From CAWIJK01 sp963836375 (lineage in GTDB: Bacteria > Actinomycetota > Acidimicrobiia > Acidimicrobiales > RAAP-2), in the NCBI GenBank assembly GCA_963836375.1, contig CAWIJK010000002.1, positions 124,001 through 188,000 on the forward strand: 64,000 nucleotides of DNA, in the 5' to 3' direction. Positions 33,558-41,245 of the stretch are shown here, in pieces; the stretch's first letter is position 1; every line of letters starts with the position of its first letter. Below the pieces are notes generated by a model. That model saw nothing but the letters and a program-made list of their open reading frames with translations, did not search any database and had not been told where the DNA came from. Made by a program: the position numbers and the translations under genes.

Positions 33558-35356
33558 CGCCCGCCCTCGACCCGGGCCGGCCCGGCCACCTCCAGGCCGG
33601 CCGCCTCGAGCTCGGCCATCGCCGAGGCCGCGAACTGCGCCGCCTGCTCGGCCGCCTGCTCGGCCGTCCAGCCGAGCTCGGCCGCCAACAGCTCGGCCAC
33701 CGCCGGCGCCGCGGCGGCCGACCGGCGGGCGTCTTGGATCCGGGCCCGGGTCCTGCGGCTGAGCACGTCGTCGAGGGACTGGGCCATCTCGGCCCGAGCC
33801 GCGTAGAGGACCTCGGCTCCGAGGTAGGGCAGCCCCTCGATCACCGGCTCGAGCAGCTCGGGCCGGTCGTCGGCCAGGGCCACGACGGCCCGGGCGTCGC
33901 TCCCGTAGCGGGCCCAGAGGTGCGAGAGCGTGGCCCGGCCCGCACCCGGGCGGGTCGCCGCTGCTGGCGCCGGTGCTCCGGCCAGGCGGAGCGTCGCCGT
34001 CACGCACCGGCGGGTGCCGGGCCGTTCCCCCAAGAGGGCCAGCACCTGGTCCACGGTGTCCTCGGCCATCTTGCGGTAGGTGGTGAGCTTCCCGCCGGTG
34101 ACGCTCACCACCCCCTCGGGGGAGGTCTGGACGGTGTGGCGCCGCGAGAGGTCGGCGGTGCGCTCCGAGAGCTGGCGCCCGTCGTCGGGCGGCGCGAGGA
34201 GGGGGCGCAGGCCGGCCCAGACCCCGGTGACGTCGCCGCGGGTGAGGGCCGAGGTCGTCACCGTGTTGACCGCGTCGAGGAGGTAGTCGACGTCCTCGGG
34301 GGTGCACGCCGGGTTGTCGAGCGGTCCGGTGTAGGAGGTGTCGGTGGTCCCGAGGTAGACGAGGTCGACCTCGGGCCAGGGCACGACGAAGATCGACCGG
34401 CGGTCCTTGGGCACCGGGATGACCGCGGCGATGTCGGCCGGCAGCTTGGCGGACCCCACGGTGACATGCACCCCCTTGGCCGGGCGGATCGAGGTGGTGT
34501 GGGCGCCCTCGTCGAGGGATCGCAGCTCGTCGGCCCAGACCCCGGTGGCGTTGACCACGACCCTTGCCCTGACGTCGAAGTCCGGGCCTTCGGCCGCCTC
34601 GCCGAAGGACCCGGTCACGGCCGGCCGGATCCTCGGACGGACCCGGGCGCCGATGACCGTCCCCCGGTCGTCGGTGACGAAGCCCACCACCGGCGTGTAG
34701 TTGGCGGCCACCGCGCCGTGGTCCACGGCGGCGGTGCGCAGCACGCTCAGGGTGAGCCGGGCGTCGTCGGCCCGGGCGTCGAAGTACAAGAAGCCGGCCA
34801 CCAGCCGCTCGGTGTTGAGGGTGGGCAGGTGCCCCAGGGCCTCGGCCTTGGTCACCCGGCGGTGCCGGGTCCCGATGCGGAGCCCGCCGGTCAGGTCATA
34901 GAGCCACAGCGCCCACGAGTACGACCGGGCCACGGCCTTGGAGACCACACCGTCGCGCCCGAACAGGGGGACCAAGAAGGGCAGCGGCGAGACGAGGTGG
35001 GGGGCGTTGTCCAAGAGCCGCTGGCGTTCGGCCAGGTTCTCGTAGACCAGGCGGAACTCGCGTTGTTGGAGGTAGCGGATGCCTCCGTGGACCATCTTGG
35101 AGGACTTCGACGACGTCCCCGACGCGAAGTCGTCCTTGTCGACCAGGGCGGTCCGCAGGCCCCGGCTGGCCGCGTCCAGCGCCACCCCGGCGCCGGTGAT
35201 GCCCCCCCCGACCACCAAGACGTCGAACTCCTCTTGGCGCAGGCGCTGGAGGGAGCGCTCCCGGTCGAAGGCTCCCCCCTCGGCACCGGGTCGGGGGCGC
35301 TCGGGGCGCCGCGCCCGGCGCCGCGGGGGGTGGGGACCCCGGGCGCCGTCGGTCAT
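33554..35356 (-). CDS. glpD: Glycerol-3-phosphate dehydrogenase (FAD)
   Basis: 600-aa aerobic-type enzyme oxidising glycerol-3-phosphate to DHAP with electrons passed to quinone. FAD motif VLVVGGGITGAGVALDAASRG; DDFASGTSSKSSKMVHGGIRYL; SVTGGKLTTYRKMAED near the C-terminal end of the FAD domain; a helical DAO_C domain follows. The first 35 residues are a Pro/Arg-rich extension. ATG 35356 lies six bases after CAGGCT, a TANNNT-like box. First gene of a three-gene operon. Confidence 0.92.
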   Translation of the reverse strand: MTDGARGPHPPRRRARRPERPRPGAEGGAFDRERSLQRLRQEEFDVLVVGGGITGAGVALDAASRGLRTALVDKDDFASGTSSKSSKMVHGGIRYLQQREFRLVYENLAERQRLLDNAPHLVSPLPFLVPLFGRDGVVSKAVARSYSWALWLYDLTGGLRIGTRHRRVTKAEALGHLPTLNTERLVAGFLYFDARADDARLTLSVLRTAAVDHGAVAANYTPVVGFVTDDRGTVIGARVRPRIRPAVTGSFGEAAEGPDFDVRARVVVNATGVWADELRSLDEGAHTTSIRPAKGVHVTVGSAKLPADIAAVIPVPKDRRSIFVVPWPEVDLVYLGTTDTSYTGPLDNPACTPEDVDYLLDAVNTVTTSALTRGDVTGVWAGLRPLLAPPDDGRQLSERTADLSRRHTVQTSPEGVVSVTGGKLTTYRKMAEDTVDQVLALLGERPGTRRCVTATLRLAGAPAPAAATRPGAGRATLSHLWARYGSDARAVVALADDRPELLEPVIEGLPYLGAEVLYAARAEMAQSLDDVLSRRTRARIQDARRSAAAAPAVAELLAAELGWTAEQAAEQAAQFAASAMAELEAAGLEVAGPARVEGGR

Positions 35357-35433
35357 CGGGCCAGCCTGCCACACCCCCGCGAACCCAACGGGCCGATGGT
35401 CCCTGGTCGGGGGGTCGACGGCCGTTATTTCAA

Positions 35434-35469
35434 CAATCATTGTCAAAAAACAATGATTGGCGATATGAT
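35434..35469 (+). promoter_or_regulatory. Promoter and Fur/PerR-type operator of the fur-rbr genes
   Basis: A perfect 10-bp inverted repeat, CAATCATTGT (35434-35443) and ACAATGATTG (35450-35459), with 6-base spacer. It overlaps a -35 box TTGTCA (35440-35445), followed after 18 bases by -10 TATGAT (35464-35469). GTG 35476 lies six bases further, so the mRNA is leaderless. The AT-rich palindrome in GC-rich DNA fits autorepression by the Fur-family protein. Confidence 0.75.
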
Positions 35470-35475
35470 GGTGCC

Positions 35476-35946
35476 GTGCGGTCCCCCGACGAGCTCACCG
35501 AGGTGTTCCGACTCTCGGGGCGCAAGGTGACGGCCCAGCGCCAGTGCATCTTCCGGGTGCTCGACGGCAATGTCGACCACCCTTCGGCCGAGGCCGTCTT
35601 CGAGTCGGCCCGGGCCGAGATGACGACCATCTCGCTCAAGACGGTGTACCAGACCCTCTACGAGCTGGCCGAGCTGGGGGAGGTGGCGACGCTGGATCTC
35701 GGGACCGGCACGGTCCGTTTCGACCCCAACGTGGACACCGCCCACCACCATCTGGTGTGCCGGGGCTGTGGGAAGGTGCGCGACCTCAACGTGGCCTTCG
35801 ACGAGCTGGCGGTGCCGCCAGGCAAATCCCAGGGCTATGAGGTCCGCAGGGCCGAGGTCGTGTTCCGGGGGCTGTGCGAGGAGTGCCGTCCGGGGGCCGA
35901 GAGCAACATTCGACGAAGCAAAGAGAGGAAGACAACACATGCCTGA
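35476..35946 (+). CDS. Fur family transcriptional regulator (PerR-like)
   Basis: 156-aa metalloregulator. The winged helix spans residues 10-80 (RKVTAQRQCIFRVLDG, then TISLKTVYQTLYELAELGEV). The dimerisation domain carries HHHLVCRGCGKVRDL and a second CEEC pair, giving the structural zinc site, with His/Asp residues for the sensing metal. The gene is cotranscribed with rubrerythrin, so a peroxide-sensing PerR role is likelier than iron control. GTG 35476 is fixed by the promoter; an earlier GTG at 35440 would lie inside the operator. Confidence 0.87.
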   Translation: MRSPDELTEVFRLSGRKVTAQRQCIFRVLDGNVDHPSAEAVFESARAEMTTISLKTVYQTLYELAELGEVATLDLGTGTVRFDPNVDTAHHHLVCRGCGKVRDLNVAFDELAVPPGKSQGYEVRRAEVVFRGLCEECRPGAESNIRRSKERKTTHA

Positions 35947-36358
35947 CCTGAAGGGATCAAAGACCGAGGACAACCTCAAGACGGCCTTCGCCGGGGAGAG
36001 CCAAGCCAACCGCCGGTACCTCTACTTCGCCCAGAAGGCCGACGTCGAGGGTTATCCGGACGTGGCGGCCCTGTTCCGGTCGGTCGCCGAGGGGGAGACC
36101 GGTCACGCCTTCGGGCACTTCGACTTCCTGCGTGAGGTCGGCGACCCGGTGACCGGGGTGCCGGTCGGGGCGACCGAGGACAACTTGAAGTCGGCGATCG
36201 AAGGTGAGACCTACGAGTACACCGAGATGTACCCCGGCTTCGCCAAGACGGCGCGCGACGAGGGTTTCGAAGAGATCGCCGAATGGCTCGAGACGCTGGC
36301 CCGGGCCGAGAAGTCCCACGCCGGGCGATTCGCCAAGGGCCTCGAGTCGGTCTCCTGA
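35939..36358 (+). CDS. Rubrerythrin-family diiron protein, short form
   Basis: 139-aa ferritin-like four-helix protein. Diiron ligands are in FAGESQANRRY, AEGETGHAFGH, EGETYEYTEMYP and RAEKSHAGRF. It has no Cys at all, so the C-terminal rubredoxin domain of classical rubrerythrin is absent and electrons must come from another carrier. Such proteins reduce hydrogen peroxide. ATG 35939 overlaps the regulator stop by eight bases with AGAGAGGAAG upstream; both are controlled by the operator. Confidence 0.92.
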   Translation: MPDLKGSKTEDNLKTAFAGESQANRRYLYFAQKADVEGYPDVAALFRSVAEGETGHAFGHFDFLREVGDPVTGVPVGATEDNLKSAIEGETYEYTEMYPGFAKTARDEGFEEIAEWLETLARAEKSHAGRFAKGLESVS

Positions 36359-36467
36359 GCGGGCCCCGGCCCGAGCGGGCCCCGGCCGAGGCCAACGGGC
36401 CCCCGCGCCCCCGAGCGCTGCCGGGGTGGCCCGCTCGGGTGGCCAGTCCCGCCCCCGGGTGGGTCCG

Positions 36468-37115
36468 GTGAGCGCCGGGGCGCCCGGCGCCGACGGCCTG
36501 CGGGTGGAGGACATCTTGGACCTGCGGGCCTACGAGCGGGTCCGTGACGATTTCCGTCGTCGGGTGATCGAGCGCAAGCGCCGCCGGCGGGTGCCACTGG
36601 GGCCGATCATGACCGTCATGTTCGAGAGCGTCGACACCGTGCGTTTCCAGGTCCAAGAGATGGCCCGGGTGGAGAAGATCGCCACCGACGAGGGGATCCA
36701 AGGAGAGCTCGACGTCTACAACCGCCTGCTCCCGGCCCCCGGCGAGCTCTCGGCCACCGTGTTCATCGAGCTGACCACCGAAGCCGACCTCCGCCACTGG
36801 CTCCCGGCCCTGGTCGGCATCGAGCGGGCGCTGGCCATCGAGCTCGGCCCGGCCGCCGGCGGGGAACCCGAGGTCGTGTGGTCGGTGCCCGAGGAGGCCC
36901 ACGCCGGGGCCCTCAGCCGCGAGGAGACCACCCCGGCCGTCCACTACGTCCGGTTCGGGTTCACCGAGGCCCAGGTGGCCAGCTTCGCCGCCGGGCCCTG
37001 CGCCTTGGCGGCGCGCCACCCGGCCTACGGGGCGCGCACCGAGCTCAGCGGGGCGACGAGGGCCGATCTGCTGGCTGACCTGCGGGGGGAGGGCCAGCCC
37101 CTGCCGCTGGGCTGA
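36468..37115 (+). CDS. DUF3501 family protein
   Basis: 215-aa protein. VEDILDLRAYERVRDDFRRR, ERKRRRRVPLGPIMTVMFE, DTVRFQVQEMARVEKI and IQGELDVYNRLLP match DUF3501. The family often sits beside rubrerythrin and an Fe-S oxidoreductase in other bacteria. Here only rubrerythrin is present, 110 bases upstream. A role in oxidative-stress defence is inferred from context only. GTG 36468 is preferred as alignment begins soon after. Confidence 0.8.
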   Translation: MSAGAPGADGLRVEDILDLRAYERVRDDFRRRVIERKRRRRVPLGPIMTVMFESVDTVRFQVQEMARVEKIATDEGIQGELDVYNRLLPAPGELSATVFIELTTEADLRHWLPALVGIERALAIELGPAAGGEPEVVWSVPEEAHAGALSREETTPAVHYVRFGFTEAQVASFAAGPCALAARHPAYGARTELSGATRADLLADLRGEGQPLPLG

Positions 37116-37150
37116 TCAGGGACTACCGGCCGGCGGCGCCCGGCCCGGCC

Positions 37151-37201
37151 TTTACAGGCCCGACTCTTGTGAGCCATACTTTTCGTTCTGCCGAATTCGG
37201 C
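37151..37201 (+). promoter_or_regulatory. whiB promoter and palindrome at +1
   Basis: -35 TTTACA (37151-37156) and -10 CATACT (37175-37180) with 18-base spacing. A 12-bp perfect palindrome GCCGAATTCGGC (37190-37201) covers the expected transcription start region. The leader to ATG 37279 is about 90 nt. Confidence 0.5.
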
Positions 37202-37278
37202 GCGGGCACGGGAGATCCGGGCGGTGCAGCCGGATCCGGCGGGCTCCCGAATCCGACGTTCCAGAGGAAGTGTCTGTC

Positions 37279-37518
37279 ATGAGTGCCACCCCGTGGCGCA
37301 AGCACGGTGCGTGCAGGGGTCTCGACGTCGAGATCTTCTACCCGGTCACCGAGGACGAGGCCGACGCCGCTGAGGCCAAGGCCATCTGCGGCGAGTGCCC
37401 GGTCCGTCAGGCGTGCCTGGAGCACGCGCTGGCCCACCGCGAGCGTGAGGGCATCTGGGGCGGCGCCACCGAGCGGGAGCGCCGGCGGATCGTCCGGCAG
37501 CGGCGCAAGTCGGCCTGA
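37279..37518 (+). CDS. WhiB family Fe-S transcriptional regulator
   Basis: 79-aa WhiB-like protein. The four [4Fe-4S] ligands are C12, C37, C40 and C46 (CGECPVRQAC), followed by the GIWGG turn and the basic tail RERRRIVRQRRK that contacts DNA. Size and short C-terminus resemble WhiB1/WhiB2-type. GAGGAAG precedes ATG 37279. WhiB proteins act with the primary sigma factor and respond to redox or NO; which subgroup is not certain. Confidence 0.93.
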   Translation: MSATPWRKHGACRGLDVEIFYPVTEDEADAAEAKAICGECPVRQACLEHALAHREREGIWGGATERERRRIVRQRRKSA

Positions 37519-37570
37519 GCGCCCGGGACCACCCCGGACCGGACCGGTTCAGCGGGCCCACGGGGTCGGT

Positions 37571-39130
37571 TTACAGGGTGCAGGGGACCGGGTTCCAGGG
37601 CTCAGGCTGGGTGTTGGTGTAGACGTCCGACGGCGGTGGCGGGACGGTGGTCGTCGTGGTCGTGGTGGTCGGGCCGCCCAGCGAAGCGCCGGTCACCCCG
37701 GTGAACGAGCTGCCCAGGGTGACCACGACCTCGTCGCCGCTCAACTGGGGGTCGGCCGCCAGGACCGTGCCGCCGCCCAGGTGGGCGGCGACGGCGGTGG
37801 CTGCCCCCTTGTCGGCTTCGGCGTACTCGACCTCGGTCTGGCCGACCGTCTCGGTCGACGCGTTGGCCACGCTCGTGATCACGAATCCGGCCTGGCGGAG
37901 GCCCGCCGCCGTCTGGCTGGCCAGGGGCTGGTTCCAGTCCGATCCGTTGAGGACCTCGACGTGCACGAGGGAGGGGGCCACCGGTGGCGCCGTGGTGGTG
38001 GTGGTCGAGGACTTGGCCGGCGCGGTCGTGGTCGTGGTGGCCGCCGGCTCGCTGCCCAACAGGTCGAAGGCCAGGATCATGTCGTTGGCGTAGGGCTGGG
38101 CCTCACTCAAGACGTCGGCGCCACCGCTGGTCACGAACCCGTAGGTGGGGAGGGTCTCGGTGTGCAGGTTGGCCGTCGGCAGGCCGTGGAGCTGGTTGGC
38201 CAGGGAGAACAGGTCGCCGGCGGTCAGGGTGTCATCGATGGTCAGATTCTGGACGGCGGCGTTGATGAAGTTGTTGATGGCCAACGGGTTGGTCATTGAG
38301 GCGTCGAGCTTCTGGAGCACGGCATGGAAGAAGGCGTCCTGGCGCTGGATCCGGCTGAAGTCGCTCAGCCCGTCGTACTGCCAGTAGCCGTCCTTCATGT
38401 AGGAGAGGTGCCTGGCCCGCACCAACTCGAGCGCCGTGGTGCCCGGGACGAGCTGGCAGCCGGTCTGGGTGACGTCGAGACCCGAGTACGGGTCCTTCAG
38501 CTCGGTCGGGAAGTTCATGGTGATGCCGCCCAGGGCGTCCACCATGCCCTGGAAGCCGTTGAAGTTGACCGACACGTAGTGGTTGATCGGGATGTGCAGG
38601 TCCTGTTCGATCGTCTGGATCAGCAGGTCGGGCCCGTTGTTGAAGGCGGCGTTGATGCGGTTCATGCCCGAGATCCCCGGGACGTGGCCCGGGATGTCCA
38701 CCCACAGGTCGCGGGGGATCGACAGGACGTAGACCTGCTTTTGCCCGGGGATGATCCGGGCGATCATGGTGACGTCGCTGCGCTGGCCGCCCTCCTGGCT
38801 GGCGCTGCCGAAGGCATTGGCCTGGACCGAGTTCGTCACGAAGGCCCGGGAGTCCGAGCCCACGATCAAGATGTTGAAGGGCTTGCCCGCGGCGGCCACC
38901 CTCAGGTGCTTCGAGTGGATCTTGTGGATCTTGTTGAACTGGTAGTTGGCGTAGACGAAGCCGCCGACCACCACGGTGGCCATGAGCACGATCAGGCAAC
39001 TCAGGACGATGAGAAGACGCCGGGGCCAGCGCCGGCGCTGCTTCTTTCGCTCCTTGCGGCGTGCCCTCTGGAGGGTCCGGCGATCGAGGATGACGACCGG
39101 CTGGTCGTCAGCTGGTGGGGTCCGAGCCAC
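37571..39130 (-). CDS. LytR-CpsA-Psr family cell-wall ligase
   Basis: 519-aa membrane protein. A basic N-terminus, one transmembrane helix (about 38-62), then the LCP domain with ILIVGSDSRA, QRSDVTMIARI and LSIPRDLWVDIPG, which hold the acidic and Arg residues that bind polyprenyl pyrophosphate. Thr-rich linkers (TTTTTAPAKSSTTTTT) precede a LytR_C domain (VHVEVLNGSDWNQPLA). LCP proteins attach glycopolymers such as arabinogalactan or teichoic acids to peptidoglycan. TAATTT on the minus strand (39146-39141) ten bases before GTG 39130 is the likely -10. Confidence 0.9.
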   Translation of the reverse strand: MARTPPADDQPVVILDRRTLQRARRKERKKQRRRWPRRLLIVLSCLIVLMATVVVGGFVYANYQFNKIHKIHSKHLRVAAAGKPFNILIVGSDSRAFVTNSVQANAFGSASQEGGQRSDVTMIARIIPGQKQVYVLSIPRDLWVDIPGHVPGISGMNRINAAFNNGPDLLIQTIEQDLHIPINHYVSVNFNGFQGMVDALGGITMNFPTELKDPYSGLDVTQTGCQLVPGTTALELVRARHLSYMKDGYWQYDGLSDFSRIQRQDAFFHAVLQKLDASMTNPLAINNFINAAVQNLTIDDTLTAGDLFSLANQLHGLPTANLHTETLPTYGFVTSGGADVLSEAQPYANDMILAFDLLGSEPAATTTTTAPAKSSTTTTTAPPVAPSLVHVEVLNGSDWNQPLASQTAAGLRQAGFVITSVANASTETVGQTEVEYAEADKGAATAVAAHLGGGTVLAADPQLSGDEVVVTLGSSFTGVTGASLGGPTTTTTTTTVPPPPSDVYTNTQPEPWNPVPCTL

Positions 39131-39265
39131 GGGATCCCGAAAATTACTGCCGGAACATCACGGAGAGGCTTCAGGTCGGAGCGGTCGTGGCCGGACCTCG
39201 AGGGACCGACGCTCGACGAACGGCGTTGCCGTCGACCTGTGGTCTCGACGTCCTCGGCGCCCGAG

Positions 39266-39925
39266 CTACTGGGGGGGTGCCGCCGGAGGAGGCTGCTGGG
39301 GCGGTCCCGGCGGTGCCTGTGGTGGCTGCTGGGGGGGATAGGCCTGTTGGGGCGGGTAGGCCTGCGGTGCCTGCTGGGGGGGATAGGCCTGCTGGGGCTG
39401 CTGGGGGGGATAGGCCTGCTGGGGGTAGGCCTGCCCGGGCTGCTGGGGGGGGTAGGCCTGGGCCTGGTAGCCCTGCCCGGGGTAGCCGCCGCCGGGGCCG
39501 CCGATGCCCATCTTGGCCGCCGGGCCGAGATAGCGGCTCGGGCCGAGCCACAGGATGTACCAGAAGATCGGGCCGAGCAGGACCAGGCCGACGGTGAAGG
39601 CACCGCCGTGGCCGAAGCTCTTCGAGACGTCGTTCAGCACGATGATCCCCACGATTAGGACCCCGATCCATCCGACGAACGGGATGATGCCCAAGAAGAT
39701 GAACCAGAACCACCATTGGGGGCGCCCCGAGATCTTGACGATCACCCACCAGTTGTAGAAGGGGATGAAGGCCGCCCAGCCCGGTTCGCCGGCCTTCTTG
39801 AAGGCCCCGTACATGCCGAGGGCGAAGATGATGTACAGGGCGATGTACACCACGATGAGGATCCCGACCCCCGAACCGCTGGTCCCGGTGGAGTAGGTCA
39901 CGGTGCTGGTGAGCAGGTCGGCCAT
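39266..39925 (-). CDS. DUF5684 membrane protein with YPPQQ-repeat tail
   Basis: 219-aa protein. Three or four hydrophobic helices (about 20-125) contain the DUF5684 pattern GEPGWAAFIPFYNWWVIVK and FGHGGAFTVGLVLLGP. The last 70 residues are a low-complexity Gln/Pro/Tyr/Ala tail of AYPPQQ-type units, mirrored in the DNA as an imperfect tandem repeat at 39327-39470. ATG 39925 has GGGGGGA upstream, and TAGCGT (39958-39953) is the -10. The function is unknown; such tails often mediate surface or self-association. Confidence 0.78.
   Translation of the reverse strand: MADLLTSTVTYSTGTSGSGVGILIVVYIALYIIFALGMYGAFKKAGEPGWAAFIPFYNWWVIVKISGRPQWWFWFIFLGIIPFVGWIGVLIVGIIVLNDVSKSFGHGGAFTVGLVLLGPIFWYILWLGPSRYLGPAAKMGIGGPGGGYPGQGYQAQAYPPQQPGQAYPQQAYPPQQPQQAYPPQQAPQAYPPQQAYPPQQPPQAPPGPPQQPPPAAPPQ
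39327..39470 (+). repeat. Imperfect tandem repeat coding for PQQAYPP units
   Basis: Repeated blocks of the kind GGATAGGCCTGCTGGGG recur about seven times with small indels in multiples of three. They encode the low-complexity tail of the DUF5684 protein. Unit length varies, so this is an intragenic repeat and not a CRISPR. Confidence 0.65.
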
Positions 39926-40055
39926 CGGAAGATCCCCCCGAGCTCGTCGCGCACGCTACGCGAATCGGTCATTTCCTAGCACCTGGGACCTGCGGCCGCT
40001 GTGATGGTGGGCGGGTGTCCCCGGCCGGCCCCGGGGTGAGGACCTGGGGGTCAGA

Positions 40056-40061
40056 TAGCCT
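40056..40061 (+). promoter_or_regulatory. -10 box of leaderless acyl-CoA dehydrogenase gene
   Basis: TAGCCT, exactly six bases before GTG 40068. Confidence 0.6.
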
Positions 40062-40067
40062 GCGCCG

Positions 40068-41243
40068 GTGGAATTTGACCTCTCGGCTGAGCTCCTCGAG
40101 CTCCAGCAGTCGGTCAGGCGCCTGGCGAGGGACAAGGTGGGCCCACGGGCCAGGGCCATCGACGGTTCGGGGGAGTATCCCGCCGACCTCTTCGAGGCCT
40201 TCCGGGACGCCGGCCTGCTCGGCCTGTGCCTGCCCGAGGACCTGGGTGGGTCGGGGGCGGGGATCCTCGGCCTGACCATCGCCATCGAGGAGGTGGCCAA
40301 GTACTCCAACGCCGCCGCCCTGATGCTGCTGCTGACCCGCCTGCCGACCGGTCCGGTGCTGATCGCCGGCACCGAGGAGCAGAAGCGGCGCTATCTCCCC
40401 GGCATCGCCACCGGCACCTCGCGGGCCGCGTTCGGCCTTTCCGAGGCCCAGGCCGGGAGCGACGTGATGGGGATGCGCACCCGGGCGGTGCCCGATCCGG
40501 GGCGGGAGGGCGGTTGGCTCCTGACCGGCACCAAGTGCTGGATGTCGGGGGTCCGCGAGGCCGACTGGTACACGGTGTTCGCCAAGACGGGCGACCCCGA
40601 GAGCCGGGCCCACGATTCGATCACCGCCTTCATCGTGGAGCGGTCCTGGGAGGGTGTCGGCCTGGGCCGCACCGACCACAAGATGGGCGTGCGCGGGGTC
40701 GACACCGGTGAGCTCGTGCTCGACGGCGTCCGGGTGCCGGCCGACAACGTGATCGGCGAGGTCGGCGGCTTCCGCCTGGCCATGCTCGGGCTCAACTCGA
40801 TGCGCCCGATCGTCGCCGCCCGGGGCATCGGGCTGGCCGAGGGCGCCCTCATGTACGCCACCGACTACGTGAAGCAGCGGGGCGCGTTCGGCCGGACCAT
40901 CGCGGACTTCCAGGGGATCCAGTGGGAGATCGCCAAGTGTGCCGTCGACCTGGAGGCGGCCCGATTGCTGACCTACCGGGCCGCGGCGATGGCCGACGCG
41001 GGCCAGTTCACCAAGGAGTACGTGCCCTACCTGTCGATGGCCAAGTACCACGCCACCGAGCTGGCGGTCCGGGCCTCGGGCCTGGCCGTCCAGCTGCTCG
41101 GCGCGGCGGGCTACATGGAGGACCACCCGACCGAGATGTGGTACCGCGACGCCAAGCAGCTGACCATCGTCGAAGGGACGTCCCAGGTGCAGCTGGGACT
41201 GATCGCCCGGGGCGTGCTCGACCACGACCTGTGGTGGGACTGA
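40068..41243 (+). CDS. Acyl-CoA dehydrogenase
   Basis: 391-aa flavoenzyme of the ACAD family. AFGLSEAQAGSDVMGMRT and the WLLTGTKCWMSGV block bind FAD and substrate; RGAFGRTIADFQGIQWEIA, QLLGAAGYMEDHPTEMWYRD and IVEGTSQVQLGLIAR follow, with the catalytic base in VEGT near residue 371. It oxidises an acyl-CoA to the enoyl-CoA using ETF. Chain length or branched substrate cannot be fixed. The leaderless start is well supported. trpD follows after two bases, an odd pairing. Confidence 0.92.
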   Translation: MEFDLSAELLELQQSVRRLARDKVGPRARAIDGSGEYPADLFEAFRDAGLLGLCLPEDLGGSGAGILGLTIAIEEVAKYSNAAALMLLLTRLPTGPVLIAGTEEQKRRYLPGIATGTSRAAFGLSEAQAGSDVMGMRTRAVPDPGREGGWLLTGTKCWMSGVREADWYTVFAKTGDPESRAHDSITAFIVERSWEGVGLGRTDHKMGVRGVDTGELVLDGVRVPADNVIGEVGGFRLAMLGLNSMRPIVAARGIGLAEGALMYATDYVKQRGAFGRTIADFQGIQWEIAKCAVDLEAARLLTYRAAAMADAGQFTKEYVPYLSMAKYHATELAVRASGLAVQLLGAAGYMEDHPTEMWYRDAKQLTIVEGTSQVQLGLIARGVLDHDLWWD

Positions 41244-41245
41244 CG

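Noticed and set aside
39327..39470. CRISPR-like array
   Set aside because: Units are in frame, of unequal length, without unique spacers, and encode a low-complexity protein tail.
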